This document shows positions 35,221 to 43,280 of a DNA stretch of 64,000 nt, piece after piece. The stretch comes from Bacillota bacterium. GTDB taxonomy: Bacteria; Bacillota; Clostridia; Lachnospirales; Lachnospiraceae. Under the pieces are notes generated by a model. It had not been told where the DNA came from, made no database searches, and was given only the letters and a program-made list of their open reading frames with translations. A program made the translations under genes and the position numbers. The first letter of the stretch is position 1. Every line of letters starts with the position of its first letter. The stretch is from assembly GCA_023437365.1 (NCBI GenBank), contig JAEZGK010000075.1:47390-111389 (forward strand), given 5' to 3'.

Positions 35221-35916
35221 ATGATTGAAGCAAAAAATGTTGCGCTGACTTATCCTGACGGAACGGAGGCTTTGCGGGAGGTCAACCTTCTGATAAAACC
35301 GGGGGAGCTGGTCTTTATCACGGGACCCAGTGGTTCGGGTAAAACCAGTCTGCTTAAACTGCTGATCGGAATAGAACAGCCGACTGCAGGAGAGTTGAAG
35401 GTCATGGGTCAGCGAATGGAGAAGATAAGCGCCGGGGAGCTCAAGAAGCTCCGAAGAGCAATCGGTCCGGTATTCCAGGAATTTAAGCTGGTGGAGGGAA
35501 GAACCGCTTTGGAAAATGTCATGATGGGTATGCGTTTTCTTGGGATCACTCCGAAAAAGATCAAAATCGATGCCCAGGAGGCACTAATCAAGGTCGGACT
35601 GGGACATAAGCTGCATACACGAGTAGAAAAGCTTTCCTGGGGAGAAGCACAGCGTGTAGCCATTGCCCGGGCGGTGGCAAGAAAACCTGTACTGATTCTG
35701 GCAGATGAACCAACCGGTAATCTGGACCAGGATAATGCTTTGAACATCCTTCAGATATTAAAATCCTTTTTGGATAAGAATACAGCGGTAGTTGTTACCA
35801 CCCATGCGACGCATCTGATCGACCGAGATCCTGACGCAAGCTTTATCCGTGTAAACAGCGGAGCTATCACTATAGAGAAGGCAGGAGGGAGAGTCAATGA
35901 AGACAGCACTGTATAA
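35221..35916 (+). CDS. FtsE-like ABC ATPase
   Basis: A 231-residue ATPase. ATG 35221 follows GGGAGG. Walker A is GPSGSGKTS (about residue 37), the Q-loop VFQEFKLVEGRTALENV matches FtsE, Walker B is LILADEPTGNLD and the H-loop is THATH. The ABC signature reads LSWGEAQRVAIARA instead of LSGGE, with Trp in place of the first Gly after LS. It overlaps the FtsX-like gene by 20 bases, as ftsE and ftsX do elsewhere. It should drive mechanical signalling through FtsX to the coiled-coil protein rather than transport. A second canonical ftsEX could exist elsewhere in the genome. Confidence 0.88.
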   Translation: MIEAKNVALTYPDGTEALREVNLLIKPGELVFITGPSGSGKTSLLKLLIGIEQPTAGELKVMGQRMEKISAGELKKLRRAIGPVFQEFKLVEGRTALENVMMGMRFLGITPKKIKIDAQEALIKVGLGHKLHTRVEKLSWGEAQRVAIARAVARKPVLILADEPTGNLDQDNALNILQILKSFLDKNTAVVVTTHATHLIDRDPDASFIRVNSGAITIEKAGGRVNEDSTV

Positions 35917-36793
35917 TATAGGATATTTTTTTACGGAAGCTGTCCGTACCATCCGCTATGGTCTCTTGTCCAATATTTTCTCTGTGCTGGGTACCGGGTT
36001 GATTTTATTTTTATTAGGCATGGTACTTACAGGATGGTCAATCGGAGATCGTATGCTGGAGGCAATCGGAGAGGAAGCTGAGGTAAGTGCCTATTTTACT
36101 GATGCAGACAGTGAAGCCAAGGCGCAGGAACTGATTGGGGAAGTGAAGAAGCTTTCAGGGGTACTGGAGGTCAGATATGTGGACGAAGGTCAGGCCAAAG
36201 CTCAGATGGAGAATATGCTTGGTGAGGAAGCGGATATCTTATCCTTGTTCAATGACAATCCCTTCGAAGCATTTCTGGAGATCAGGATCGACCTCGCACA
36301 GATGGAGGGAGTCATCGCCGGTGTGAAGAAGCTTCCCGGGGTTGAATATGTCAGAGACAACAGAGAAATTCTTGAGAAGCTGAAACAGCTGACTGGGGCG
36401 CTGAAGCTTGTGGGTGCCCTGATTATCATTGCAGTCGGAGTTACCACACTGATCATCCTCTCCCATATGATCAGGCAGGGCATCTATAATAACAGGGAGC
36501 AGATCAATACTTTGAAATTATTGGGCGCACCAAACGGCTTTATCGGGTTTCCTTTCCTGGTGGCAGGAACACTATTGACTCTTTGCGGAGGAATATTGGC
36601 TGACTTACTGGTGATTGCTTTGCTGAAGGGAATCTACAGTCAGTTGGATGGAATGCTTCCCTTTCTTCCGTTGCCATCGAAGGGAGGCTTACAGACTACG
36701 GTCTGTCTGCTTTTGCTGGGGATCAGCTTTGGTCTTGGAATACTCGGTAGTCTGTTCGGCCTTTCCTCAATCTCGGAAGATAAGAACAGATAA
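35897..36793 (+). CDS. FtsX-like permease
   Basis: A 298-residue membrane protein with FtsX architecture. It has an N-terminal cytoplasmic start (YFFTEAVRTIRYGLLSNIFS) and a first helix (about 29-50). An extracellular loop of about 120 residues follows, with the family pattern EVSAYFTDAD..LSGVLEVRYVDEGQAK, NPFEAFLEIRI and LPGVEYVRDNREILEKL. Three C-terminal helices come last. The loop is the site where FtsX binds PcsB/EnvC-type coiled coils, and such a protein is encoded two genes upstream. ATG 35897 lies inside the ATPase gene behind a GGAGGGAG site. Confidence 0.9.
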   Translation: MKTALYNIGYFFTEAVRTIRYGLLSNIFSVLGTGLILFLLGMVLTGWSIGDRMLEAIGEEAEVSAYFTDADSEAKAQELIGEVKKLSGVLEVRYVDEGQAKAQMENMLGEEADILSLFNDNPFEAFLEIRIDLAQMEGVIAGVKKLPGVEYVRDNREILEKLKQLTGALKLVGALIIIAVGVTTLIILSHMIRQGIYNNREQINTLKLLGAPNGFIGFPFLVAGTLLTLCGGILADLLVIALLKGIYSQLDGMLPFLPLPSKGGLQTTVCLLLLGISFGLGILGSLFGLSSISEDKNR

Positions 36794-36863
36794 AAGTATA
36801 TAGATATGAAATTACGACCATTAAATAAAGCAATATTTAGTTAACCTGGAATGGAGGCAGAAT

Positions 36864-37892
36864 ATGATAAGTTTTACGAACGACTATAGTGAAGGAGCGC
36901 ATCCGAGGATTCTGGAGTTATTGACAAATACTCATTTGGAGCAGAATACAGGATACGGAAATGATATTCATTGTGATCAGGCAAGGCAATATATTAAGAA
37001 GCATTTGGGAAGGACGGATGTGGATATTCACTTTTTGGCAGGGGGTACACAAACTAATCTTCTGGTCATATCCGCTTTCTTAAGACCCCATCAATGTGTC
37101 ATCGCAGCAGACAGTGGGCATATCAATGTCCATGAGACCGGTGCGATTGAAGCAACGGGGCATAAGGTCTTTACTGTCCCCGGCAGGGATGGAAAGCTGA
37201 CACCGGAAGCTATTATGAAAGCACTCAAATATCATTCTGACGAACACATGGTAAAACCGGGAATGGTTTATCTTTCTGATAGTACTGAGCTTGGGACCGT
37301 ATATACCAAAAAAGAATTGGAAGCTATCAGATTACTGTGCAATGAGAAGAAGTTGATCTTATTTCTGGATGGAGCCCGCCTCGGTTCTGCATTGACTTGT
37401 AATGAAAATGATATGACACTTGAGGATGTCGCTGCTTTCACGGATGTTTTTTATATCGGGGGAACGAAAAACGGCGCTCTTCTTGGTGAAGCATTGGTTA
37501 TCTGTAAAAATGAACTCAAGGAAGATTTCAGATACCTGATGAAGCAACGAGGGGCAATGCTGGCGAAGGGTTTTGTCATAGGCATTCAGTTTGAAGCATT
37601 GTTTGAGGACCGCTTATTTTTTGACTTAGGCCATCATGCCAATCGGATGGCAGAGAAGATAGCAAAAGCATTGACTGACCTTGGATATCGGTTTTTCACC
37701 CCTGTTTGCTCGAACCAACTGTTCCCGATTCTGCCGGACTCGTTGCTTGAACATCTGTCTTCGGAATTCGGTTTTTTGATACAGGAGAGGCTCGAGGGCG
37801 GAAACAGTGTGATCAGATTGGTTACCTCCTGGGCTACCACTGAGCAGAGCGTGGATACGCTGTTACAAGCTATGAAGGAAGCCAGCATGTAA
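36864..37892 (+). CDS. Low-specificity threonine aldolase-like PLP enzyme
   Basis: A 342-residue fold-type I PLP enzyme of the threonine aldolase/beta-eliminating lyase family. ATG 36864 follows ATGGAGG. Recognised segments are NDYSEGAHPRIL, NTGYGND, GGTQTNLLVISAFLR, HINVHETGAIE, LDGARLGSAL (the Asp that contacts the PLP pyridine nitrogen) and the Schiff-base lysine in IGGTKNGALLGEALV. The likely reaction is cleavage of threonine to glycine and acetaldehyde, or a related beta-hydroxy amino acid. It sits between the FtsX-like gene and an aldo/keto reductase, without an obvious functional link. Confidence 0.9.
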   Translation: MISFTNDYSEGAHPRILELLTNTHLEQNTGYGNDIHCDQARQYIKKHLGRTDVDIHFLAGGTQTNLLVISAFLRPHQCVIAADSGHINVHETGAIEATGHKVFTVPGRDGKLTPEAIMKALKYHSDEHMVKPGMVYLSDSTELGTVYTKKELEAIRLLCNEKKLILFLDGARLGSALTCNENDMTLEDVAAFTDVFYIGGTKNGALLGEALVICKNELKEDFRYLMKQRGAMLAKGFVIGIQFEALFEDRLFFDLGHHANRMAEKIAKALTDLGYRFFTPVCSNQLFPILPDSLLEHLSSEFGFLIQERLEGGNSVIRLVTSWATTEQSVDTLLQAMKEASM

Positions 37893-37926
37893 TCATATTG
37901 TAGACTCATGAGTAAGGAGAAGAAGG

Positions 37927-39120
37927 ATGCAGACAAGAAGAAATATGAAAAATGGGGATGAATTATCCATTCTGGGATTTGGGTGTATGCGATTCCCGAT
38001 GAAAGGAAACAGTATCGATGAAGAAAGATCTATAGCTATGATCAGAGCTTCAATCGAACAAGGCATAAATTATTTTGACACCGCCTATTTCTATCACGGC
38101 GGAAAAAGCGAAGCCTTACTTGGGGCAGCTTTGGATGACGGCTACCGGCAAAGAGTGAAGGTAGCAACTAAGCTTCCTCCCTTTATGGTGAATAAGCTTG
38201 AGGGTGCAAAGAAGATTTTTGATACGCAGTGTACGAAGCTCAGAACAGACTACATTGATTATTACCTGCTTCATATGCTTCCGGATATAGCAACACTGAA
38301 CAGAATGAAGCAGATTGGAGTCATGGACTGGCTGGAGCAATTGAAAAGGGCCGGTACGGTTAGAAACATCGGGTTCTCCTTCCATGGAAGCAGAGCAGAC
38401 TTCGAAGCATTGCTTCAAGCTTATCCCTGGGATTTCTGCCAGATACAGTATAACTATCTGGATGAGAATAATCAGGCGACCAAAGCAGGCTTACAGCTGG
38501 CAGGAAGCTTGGGCATCCCTGTGATCATCATGGAGCCATTGCGTGGCGGTAAATTAGTAAATAACCTGCCGGCAGAGGTACAGAAGGAATTTGAAAGCTA
38601 CAGCGAAGTCAGGACTCCTGCCGAATGGGCACTCAGATGGATTTGGAATCATCCGGAGGTAACTGTGATTTTATCGGGTATGAGTGATGAGCAGCAGCTT
38701 TCCGAAAATATCACGATTGCACAGGAGGCAAAGGCAAATTCCCTGTCGGAGGATGAGCTTGCTATATTTCAACGTGTTAAGGCAATTATGTTAAAGAAGA
38801 CGAAAATTCCCTGTACCGGCTGTGCCTACTGCATGCCCTGTCCTTCAGGTGTTGATATTCCCGGTTGCTTCTCGGCATATAATGACAAATATCTTTTAGA
38901 AACAAAGAAAAACCGATGGAGGTATATGCAAGCCTTGGGTGTGATGTCAAAAAACTCATCTTTTGCTTCTCTTTGCACCGAATGCGGCAAATGCGAACGC
39001 CATTGCCCTCAAAATATACAAATCCGCAAAGAACTGAAGATAGTAAAGAAGGAAATGGAGGGGGTATGGTTTAAACCAATCGTCTTTGCGGCAAGAAAGC
39101 TGTTGCGGGTTGGTAAATGA
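37927..39120 (+). CDS. Aldo/keto reductase with C-terminal [4Fe-4S] domain
   Basis: A 397-residue protein. ATG 37927 follows AAGGAGAAGAAGG. Residues 1-275 are an aldo/keto reductase barrel: the catalytic tetrad region INYFDTAYFYHGGKSE, then KVATKLP, IDYYLLHM, RNIGFSFHG and an NADP-binding C-terminal part. The remaining part has CTGCAYCMPCPSGVDIP, one bacterial [4Fe-4S] motif, and CTECGKCERHCPQNI, a second. This Fe-S-tailed subfamily is common in anaerobes and may couple carbonyl reduction to ferredoxin-type electron transfer. The substrate is unknown. Confidence 0.9.
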   Translation: MQTRRNMKNGDELSILGFGCMRFPMKGNSIDEERSIAMIRASIEQGINYFDTAYFYHGGKSEALLGAALDDGYRQRVKVATKLPPFMVNKLEGAKKIFDTQCTKLRTDYIDYYLLHMLPDIATLNRMKQIGVMDWLEQLKRAGTVRNIGFSFHGSRADFEALLQAYPWDFCQIQYNYLDENNQATKAGLQLAGSLGIPVIIMEPLRGGKLVNNLPAEVQKEFESYSEVRTPAEWALRWIWNHPEVTVILSGMSDEQQLSENITIAQEAKANSLSEDELAIFQRVKAIMLKKTKIPCTGCAYCMPCPSGVDIPGCFSAYNDKYLLETKKNRWRYMQALGVMSKNSSFASLCTECGKCERHCPQNIQIRKELKIVKKEMEGVWFKPIVFAARKLLRVGK

Positions 39121-39170
39121 TACTATTTATATGAAATCCATAATTATGCAGTAGATCATATAAATTTTAC

Positions 39171-39198
39171 TTGGATTTCTATCAAAAAGTGATATAAT
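39171..39198 (+). promoter_or_regulatory. Promoter before the MshEN-domain gene
   Basis: TTGGAT (39171-39176), 16 bases, TATAAT (39193-39198), about 97 bases before the start codon. The -35 box lies in the right arm of a GAAATCCA..TGGATTTC inverted repeat (39133-39180) that could terminate the upstream gene. Confidence 0.6.
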
Positions 39199-39294
39199 TT
39201 TCTTGAGTTCCCAATGGTTTGGATGATTAGTCTATAAATAAGATTTAATATTCTGACAATAGGAGAAAATACCTTCGGGTATGGGTAGACAGGA

Positions 39295-40638
39295 ATGAGA
39301 AGAAACCGTTTAAAACCACTTTACATCATATTCAGCTTATTGGTCTTGGGATTTTGTATTTTTTGGACATATAAGACCTCACAAACAAGCAGCGGAGTCA
39401 TATCCTATTTAGTTGATTTTATCATTATTATTTTACTTTTAGTCATTCTATTCAGGATGAACAGTAGAACTAAAAGGGCAGTAGATCATAATAACTTTAC
39501 GGAATGGATTACGGATGGCAATGTGGAAAGCAGCAGTAAGCTCAGTGTCGGAATAAAATCTCTGGAGGATCTGGTAAAGCTTGCAAGGGATCTTGACACA
39601 AGAGTAATTCATGATGCAAAGCTCGGAAAGTATTTTGTACTGACACAGGATATGACTTATATTCATGATCCCGGAATGGTCACTACGATGGATAATAAGC
39701 CACAGTTGGGCAAGATATTATTAGAGCGCGGGCTTCTTCAACCGGAGCAATTAGAAACCGGTTTATATTATCAGAAGCGGATCGGAAGTAGACTTGGTGA
39801 GAGCCTCATAGCCCTAGGCTTCATTGATGAGACCATTCTCTACAGTACTTTGGCGGCTCAACAGAAGATCTCCTATTATGAACTTGATACAAAAAAGGAT
39901 TATACGGACACCAGCTGGATGTCAAACATGAGTTTAAATAAAGCAAGAGTGCTACAGGCTCTGCCGCTCGGTTCCAGAGTGGACGGAAAGATGGTTGTGG
40001 CTTGCGGTGAGACAGCAAAGGCTGGAATCACCCTGGCATTGAAGGAGGCGCTGGGAACTGATATCTATGTGGTTGCAGCAAGACCTTCCCATATCTATGA
40101 GATTCTTGATAAGATTGAGAAACAGGAGAAGGAAAAGAACGGCTTCGGGCAACTTTTAAAGGAGCGTAAGACAGAAGCATATGAGCGTCTGAGTGATAAA
40201 GAATGGGAGACCTTCTCATCCGCTTATTGTAACGGTAAAATTGATACGGCACTTTTCATCAAAGCAACTGGATTGATTGATGCCTTCCAATATTCGAAAA
40301 TTCCCAGTTCCGAGCATGCCATCGGCTGGCTTACCGGCAAGGGTCTGATCAATGGACAGGTAGCAAGTCTGATCGCTACCCTGGATCATATCATAGCAAC
40401 TCAGGACAAAGCAACCAGACAGAAAAAGGTAATACCTGAACTTACGGTGCTCTTGAAGAAGGCCTATTACCTGTCAGAAGAAGGTGAAAAATGGATTACC
40501 GCTGAGCATCAGCAAACCGGTTTATCGCTGAAACAGCTTCTGGAATGTAACTACATGGTAGCGACAGAAACAATCGATTATGCCGAGATGATTTTGGCAA
40601 CCTTAATGAGCTTGCTTAATAAGCCTAAGATATTTTAA
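39295..40638 (+). CDS. Membrane-anchored MshEN (GspE N-terminal-like) domain protein
   Basis: A 447-residue protein with two N-terminal transmembrane helices (about 8-26 and 36-55) and a cytoplasmic remainder. Residues about 135-195 hold two adjacent copies of the MshEN motif, LGKILLERGLLQPEQLETGL..Q followed by LGESLIALGFIDETILYSTL..Q, which in other proteins binds c-di-GMP. The C-terminal 200 residues are mostly helical, with a weaker resemblance to the same repeat near residues 330-370. No Walker motifs follow, so this is not a pilus or secretion ATPase. The start has only a weak AGGA directly upstream, so other starts remain possible. A c-di-GMP receptor role is inference. Confidence 0.8.
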   Translation: MRRNRLKPLYIIFSLLVLGFCIFWTYKTSQTSSGVISYLVDFIIIILLLVILFRMNSRTKRAVDHNNFTEWITDGNVESSSKLSVGIKSLEDLVKLARDLDTRVIHDAKLGKYFVLTQDMTYIHDPGMVTTMDNKPQLGKILLERGLLQPEQLETGLYYQKRIGSRLGESLIALGFIDETILYSTLAAQQKISYYELDTKKDYTDTSWMSNMSLNKARVLQALPLGSRVDGKMVVACGETAKAGITLALKEALGTDIYVVAARPSHIYEILDKIEKQEKEKNGFGQLLKERKTEAYERLSDKEWETFSSAYCNGKIDTALFIKATGLIDAFQYSKIPSSEHAIGWLTGKGLINGQVASLIATLDHIIATQDKATRQKKVIPELTVLLKKAYYLSEEGEKWITAEHQQTGLSLKQLLECNYMVATETIDYAEMILATLMSLLNKPKIF

Positions 40639-40699
40639 ATAATATAGAAAGACGAGAGGAACCAGCAACGGTTCCTTTCTGTTTGCGAAATGAGGATAA

Positions 40700-41608
40700 A
40701 TGCATCTGATGGAAAAGGAAATGAAATCCTGTTGTTTATGTCCGAGAGATTGCAAAGCAGACCGGGCACAGGGGCAGAAGGGTTATTGTAATATGACCTC
40801 GGAACTGGTGGTTGCCAGAGCAGCACTGCATATGTGGGAGGAGCCCTGTATCTCGGGAGAAGAAGGATCAGGGACAGTATTTTTCTCGGGGTGTTCTCTG
40901 GGGTGTGTCTATTGTCAGAATTATCATATCGCGCAGGGACAGACAGGTAAAATCATATCAACAGAACGTCTGGCCGAGATTTTTCTGGAGCTTCAGGAGA
41001 AGAAAGCGAATAATATCAACCTCGTGACTCCCGGACATTATATACCCCAAATTATTGAAGCACTACAAAAAGCAAAGAAGCGGGGACTTCGCATACCCAT
41101 TGTCTATAACAGCAGTAGCTATGAGAAGGTTGAAGCCTTACAGCTTTTGGAAGGATATATCGATATCTACCTACCGGATTTAAAATATATGGATCGGGAA
41201 CCCGCAAGGTTATATTCCTCTTGCGATGATTATTTCGAATATGCCCGGGAAGCAATCAGTGAGATGGTACGGCAGGCTGGACCTCCGAGGTTTGATTCTC
41301 GAGGGATGATGCAAAGAGGTGTAATCGTCAGGCATCTGATGCTACCCGGTTACCTGGCGGATTCTAAGAATATTATAAAATACTTATATGATACCTATGG
41401 TGATACTATCTATATCAGCATCCTGAACCAATATACACCCTTGTCACAGGTAGAGGACTATCCGGCTATCAATCGGCGGATTTCTGACGAGGAGTATGAG
41501 GAGCTGGTGGATTATGCCCTTGAAATCGGTGTGGAAAATGGTTTTATTCAGGAGGGAGAAACCGCCGAAGAAAGCTTTATCCCTGAGTTTAATCTGGAAG
41601 GAGTTTAA
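40700..41608 (+). CDS. Radical SAM protein, pyruvate-formate-lyase-activase-like
   Basis: A 302-residue radical SAM enzyme. The cluster motif is CSLGCVYCQN (about residue 68), preceded by an N-terminal CCLCPRDCKADR..GYC cysteine set that may bind a further cluster or zinc. The barrel contains NINLVTPGHYIPQI, VYNSSSYE, DIYLPDLKYMD and VRHLMLPGYLADS. This pattern fits the PflA-related family in which the target glycyl radical enzyme is often unknown; none is encoded nearby. ATG 40700 has GAGGATAA immediately upstream. The next gene starts four bases after the stop. Confidence 0.88.
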   Translation: MHLMEKEMKSCCLCPRDCKADRAQGQKGYCNMTSELVVARAALHMWEEPCISGEEGSGTVFFSGCSLGCVYCQNYHIAQGQTGKIISTERLAEIFLELQEKKANNINLVTPGHYIPQIIEALQKAKKRGLRIPIVYNSSSYEKVEALQLLEGYIDIYLPDLKYMDREPARLYSSCDDYFEYAREAISEMVRQAGPPRFDSRGMMQRGVIVRHLMLPGYLADSKNIIKYLYDTYGDTIYISILNQYTPLSQVEDYPAINRRISDEEYEELVDYALEIGVENGFIQEGETAEESFIPEFNLEGV

Positions 41609-41611
41609 AGA

Positions 41612-43129
41612 ATGAAAGATAAGAATATCGGAAGAAAGCCTCATAAAGCTTCCATCACAAAGGATCAGGGGAAAGCCCCCGATTGGAGTAAGAAGAAAAT
41701 CTCGGATAAGGCTATATCAGGGTATGTAAAAGAAAAGAGAAAGCGGGAAGAGTTCGAAAATTTCGAGGATTTCATTGATTATAAGGAATTTGCCAAAGCT
41801 ACTGGCTGGAAGACGAAGAAGGACAATAAGGAGAGCGGTAGGTATCCTGCAAGTATCCAAAGACCGGGAACAACTAATAATAATGAGAAGCAATCCCTTA
41901 CTAAAGGGAAAGAAAAGAGAACTTCAGAAGGAAAGGCCCCGGATAAAAGGTGTGCAGATAAAAAATATTCAGTTAAGAGAAATACAGATCGAGGGTCCTG
42001 CCCCTATCTTCGGGAATGCGGTGGCTGCAATTTCCTAAGCCAGAGCTATGAGGCAGAGCTGGCTTCAAAGCAAAAGCTAGTGGAGGGCTTACTGAAGAGC
42101 TACTGTAAGGTGGAACCGATCCTTCGCATGGAACAGCCGGATCACTACCGGCATAAGGTCCATGTGGTATTTGACCATGACAGAAAGGGCAATCCCATCT
42201 CAGGAGTTTATGAGGAAGGAACGCACCGTGTCATATCAGTGGAACAGTGTCTGATTCACAACGAGAAGGCAGATGCCATCATCAAGACCATCCGTGGACT
42301 GCTGAAGTCCTTTAAAATCCTTACCTATGATGAGGATACCGGCTATGGCCTTCTTCGACATGTCTTAATCAGAACCGGCTACTACAGCAAAGAGATTATG
42401 GTTGTATTGGTTCTGGGTTCCCCCATCCTGCCTTCCAAAAATAACTTTGTCAAAGCACTTCGTAAGGAGCATCCGGAGATTACAACCGTTGTTGTAAATG
42501 TGAATGATAAGAAGACAAGTATGGTGCTTGGTGAAAAGGAGCAGGTAATCTACGGAAAAGGATATATCGAAGATACCTTATGCGGCAAGACCTTCCGCAT
42601 TTCTCCGAAGTCCTTCTATCAGGTCAATCCTGTCCAGACAGAGAGGTTATATCAAAAAGCGATTGAGCTTGCTGGCTTAAAGGGCACAGAGACCGTCGTT
42701 GATGCCTACAGCGGTATCGGAACCATCGGACTTGTTGCCTCTGACCATGCGAAGCGTGTCATTGGTGTGGAGCTGAATAAGGACGCGGTGAAGGATGCCA
42801 TTGCAAATGCAAAGCGCAATCAGGCTGAGCATATAGAATTCTACAATAACGATGCCGGAGTATTCTTAAGTCAAATGGCAGAGCAGGGAGAAAGTGTAGA
42901 TGTTGTTTTCATGGACCCTCCACGGACAGGCAGTACAACTCAGTTTCTGGATGCCCTTGCTAAGATTAAGCCAAGGAAAGTGGTTTATATCTCCTGCAAT
43001 CCGGTTACTCTGGAGCGTGATTTGGCATACCTCACGAAGAAGGGATATAAGGCAGATATTGCTGTTCCGGTGGATATGTTCCCCTGGACGGAGCATGTGG
43101 AGGTAATAACTCTGTTGCAGAGGCTATAA
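41612..43129 (+). CDS. rlmD: TrmA/RumA-family 23S rRNA m5U methyltransferase
   Basis: A 505-residue SAM-dependent RNA methyltransferase. The catalytic domain is complete: Fe-S ligands in CPYLRECGGC (about residue 130) plus a later CLIHN, SFYQVNPVQTE, VVDAYSGIGTIGL (SAM loop), DPPRTG and the nucleophile-containing SCNPVTLERDL near the end. Instead of a TRAM domain there is an unusual N-terminal extension of about 125 residues, very rich in Lys, Arg and Glu, likely disordered and RNA-binding. The exact uridine (747 or 1939) cannot be told from sequence alone. ATG 41612 follows GGAAGGAG. Confidence 0.9.
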   Translation: MKDKNIGRKPHKASITKDQGKAPDWSKKKISDKAISGYVKEKRKREEFENFEDFIDYKEFAKATGWKTKKDNKESGRYPASIQRPGTTNNNEKQSLTKGKEKRTSEGKAPDKRCADKKYSVKRNTDRGSCPYLRECGGCNFLSQSYEAELASKQKLVEGLLKSYCKVEPILRMEQPDHYRHKVHVVFDHDRKGNPISGVYEEGTHRVISVEQCLIHNEKADAIIKTIRGLLKSFKILTYDEDTGYGLLRHVLIRTGYYSKEIMVVLVLGSPILPSKNNFVKALRKEHPEITTVVVNVNDKKTSMVLGEKEQVIYGKGYIEDTLCGKTFRISPKSFYQVNPVQTERLYQKAIELAGLKGTETVVDAYSGIGTIGLVASDHAKRVIGVELNKDAVKDAIANAKRNQAEHIEFYNNDAGVFLSQMAEQGESVDVVFMDPPRTGSTTQFLDALAKIKPRKVVYISCNPVTLERDLAYLTKKGYKADIAVPVDMFPWTEHVEVITLLQRL

Positions 43130-43280
43130 ACGTTGAAATTTTAATGGTTTGATGGCCTGAAAAATGAGATCAAATTAGACGTGGGAGGAAAAATGCCCGA
43201 AGAAATGATATTTAATGCTGATAGAATGAAATATTGCAATCCTGTTTTGCTTTTCTCTTGGAATGAAGGAGTGAACTTGA

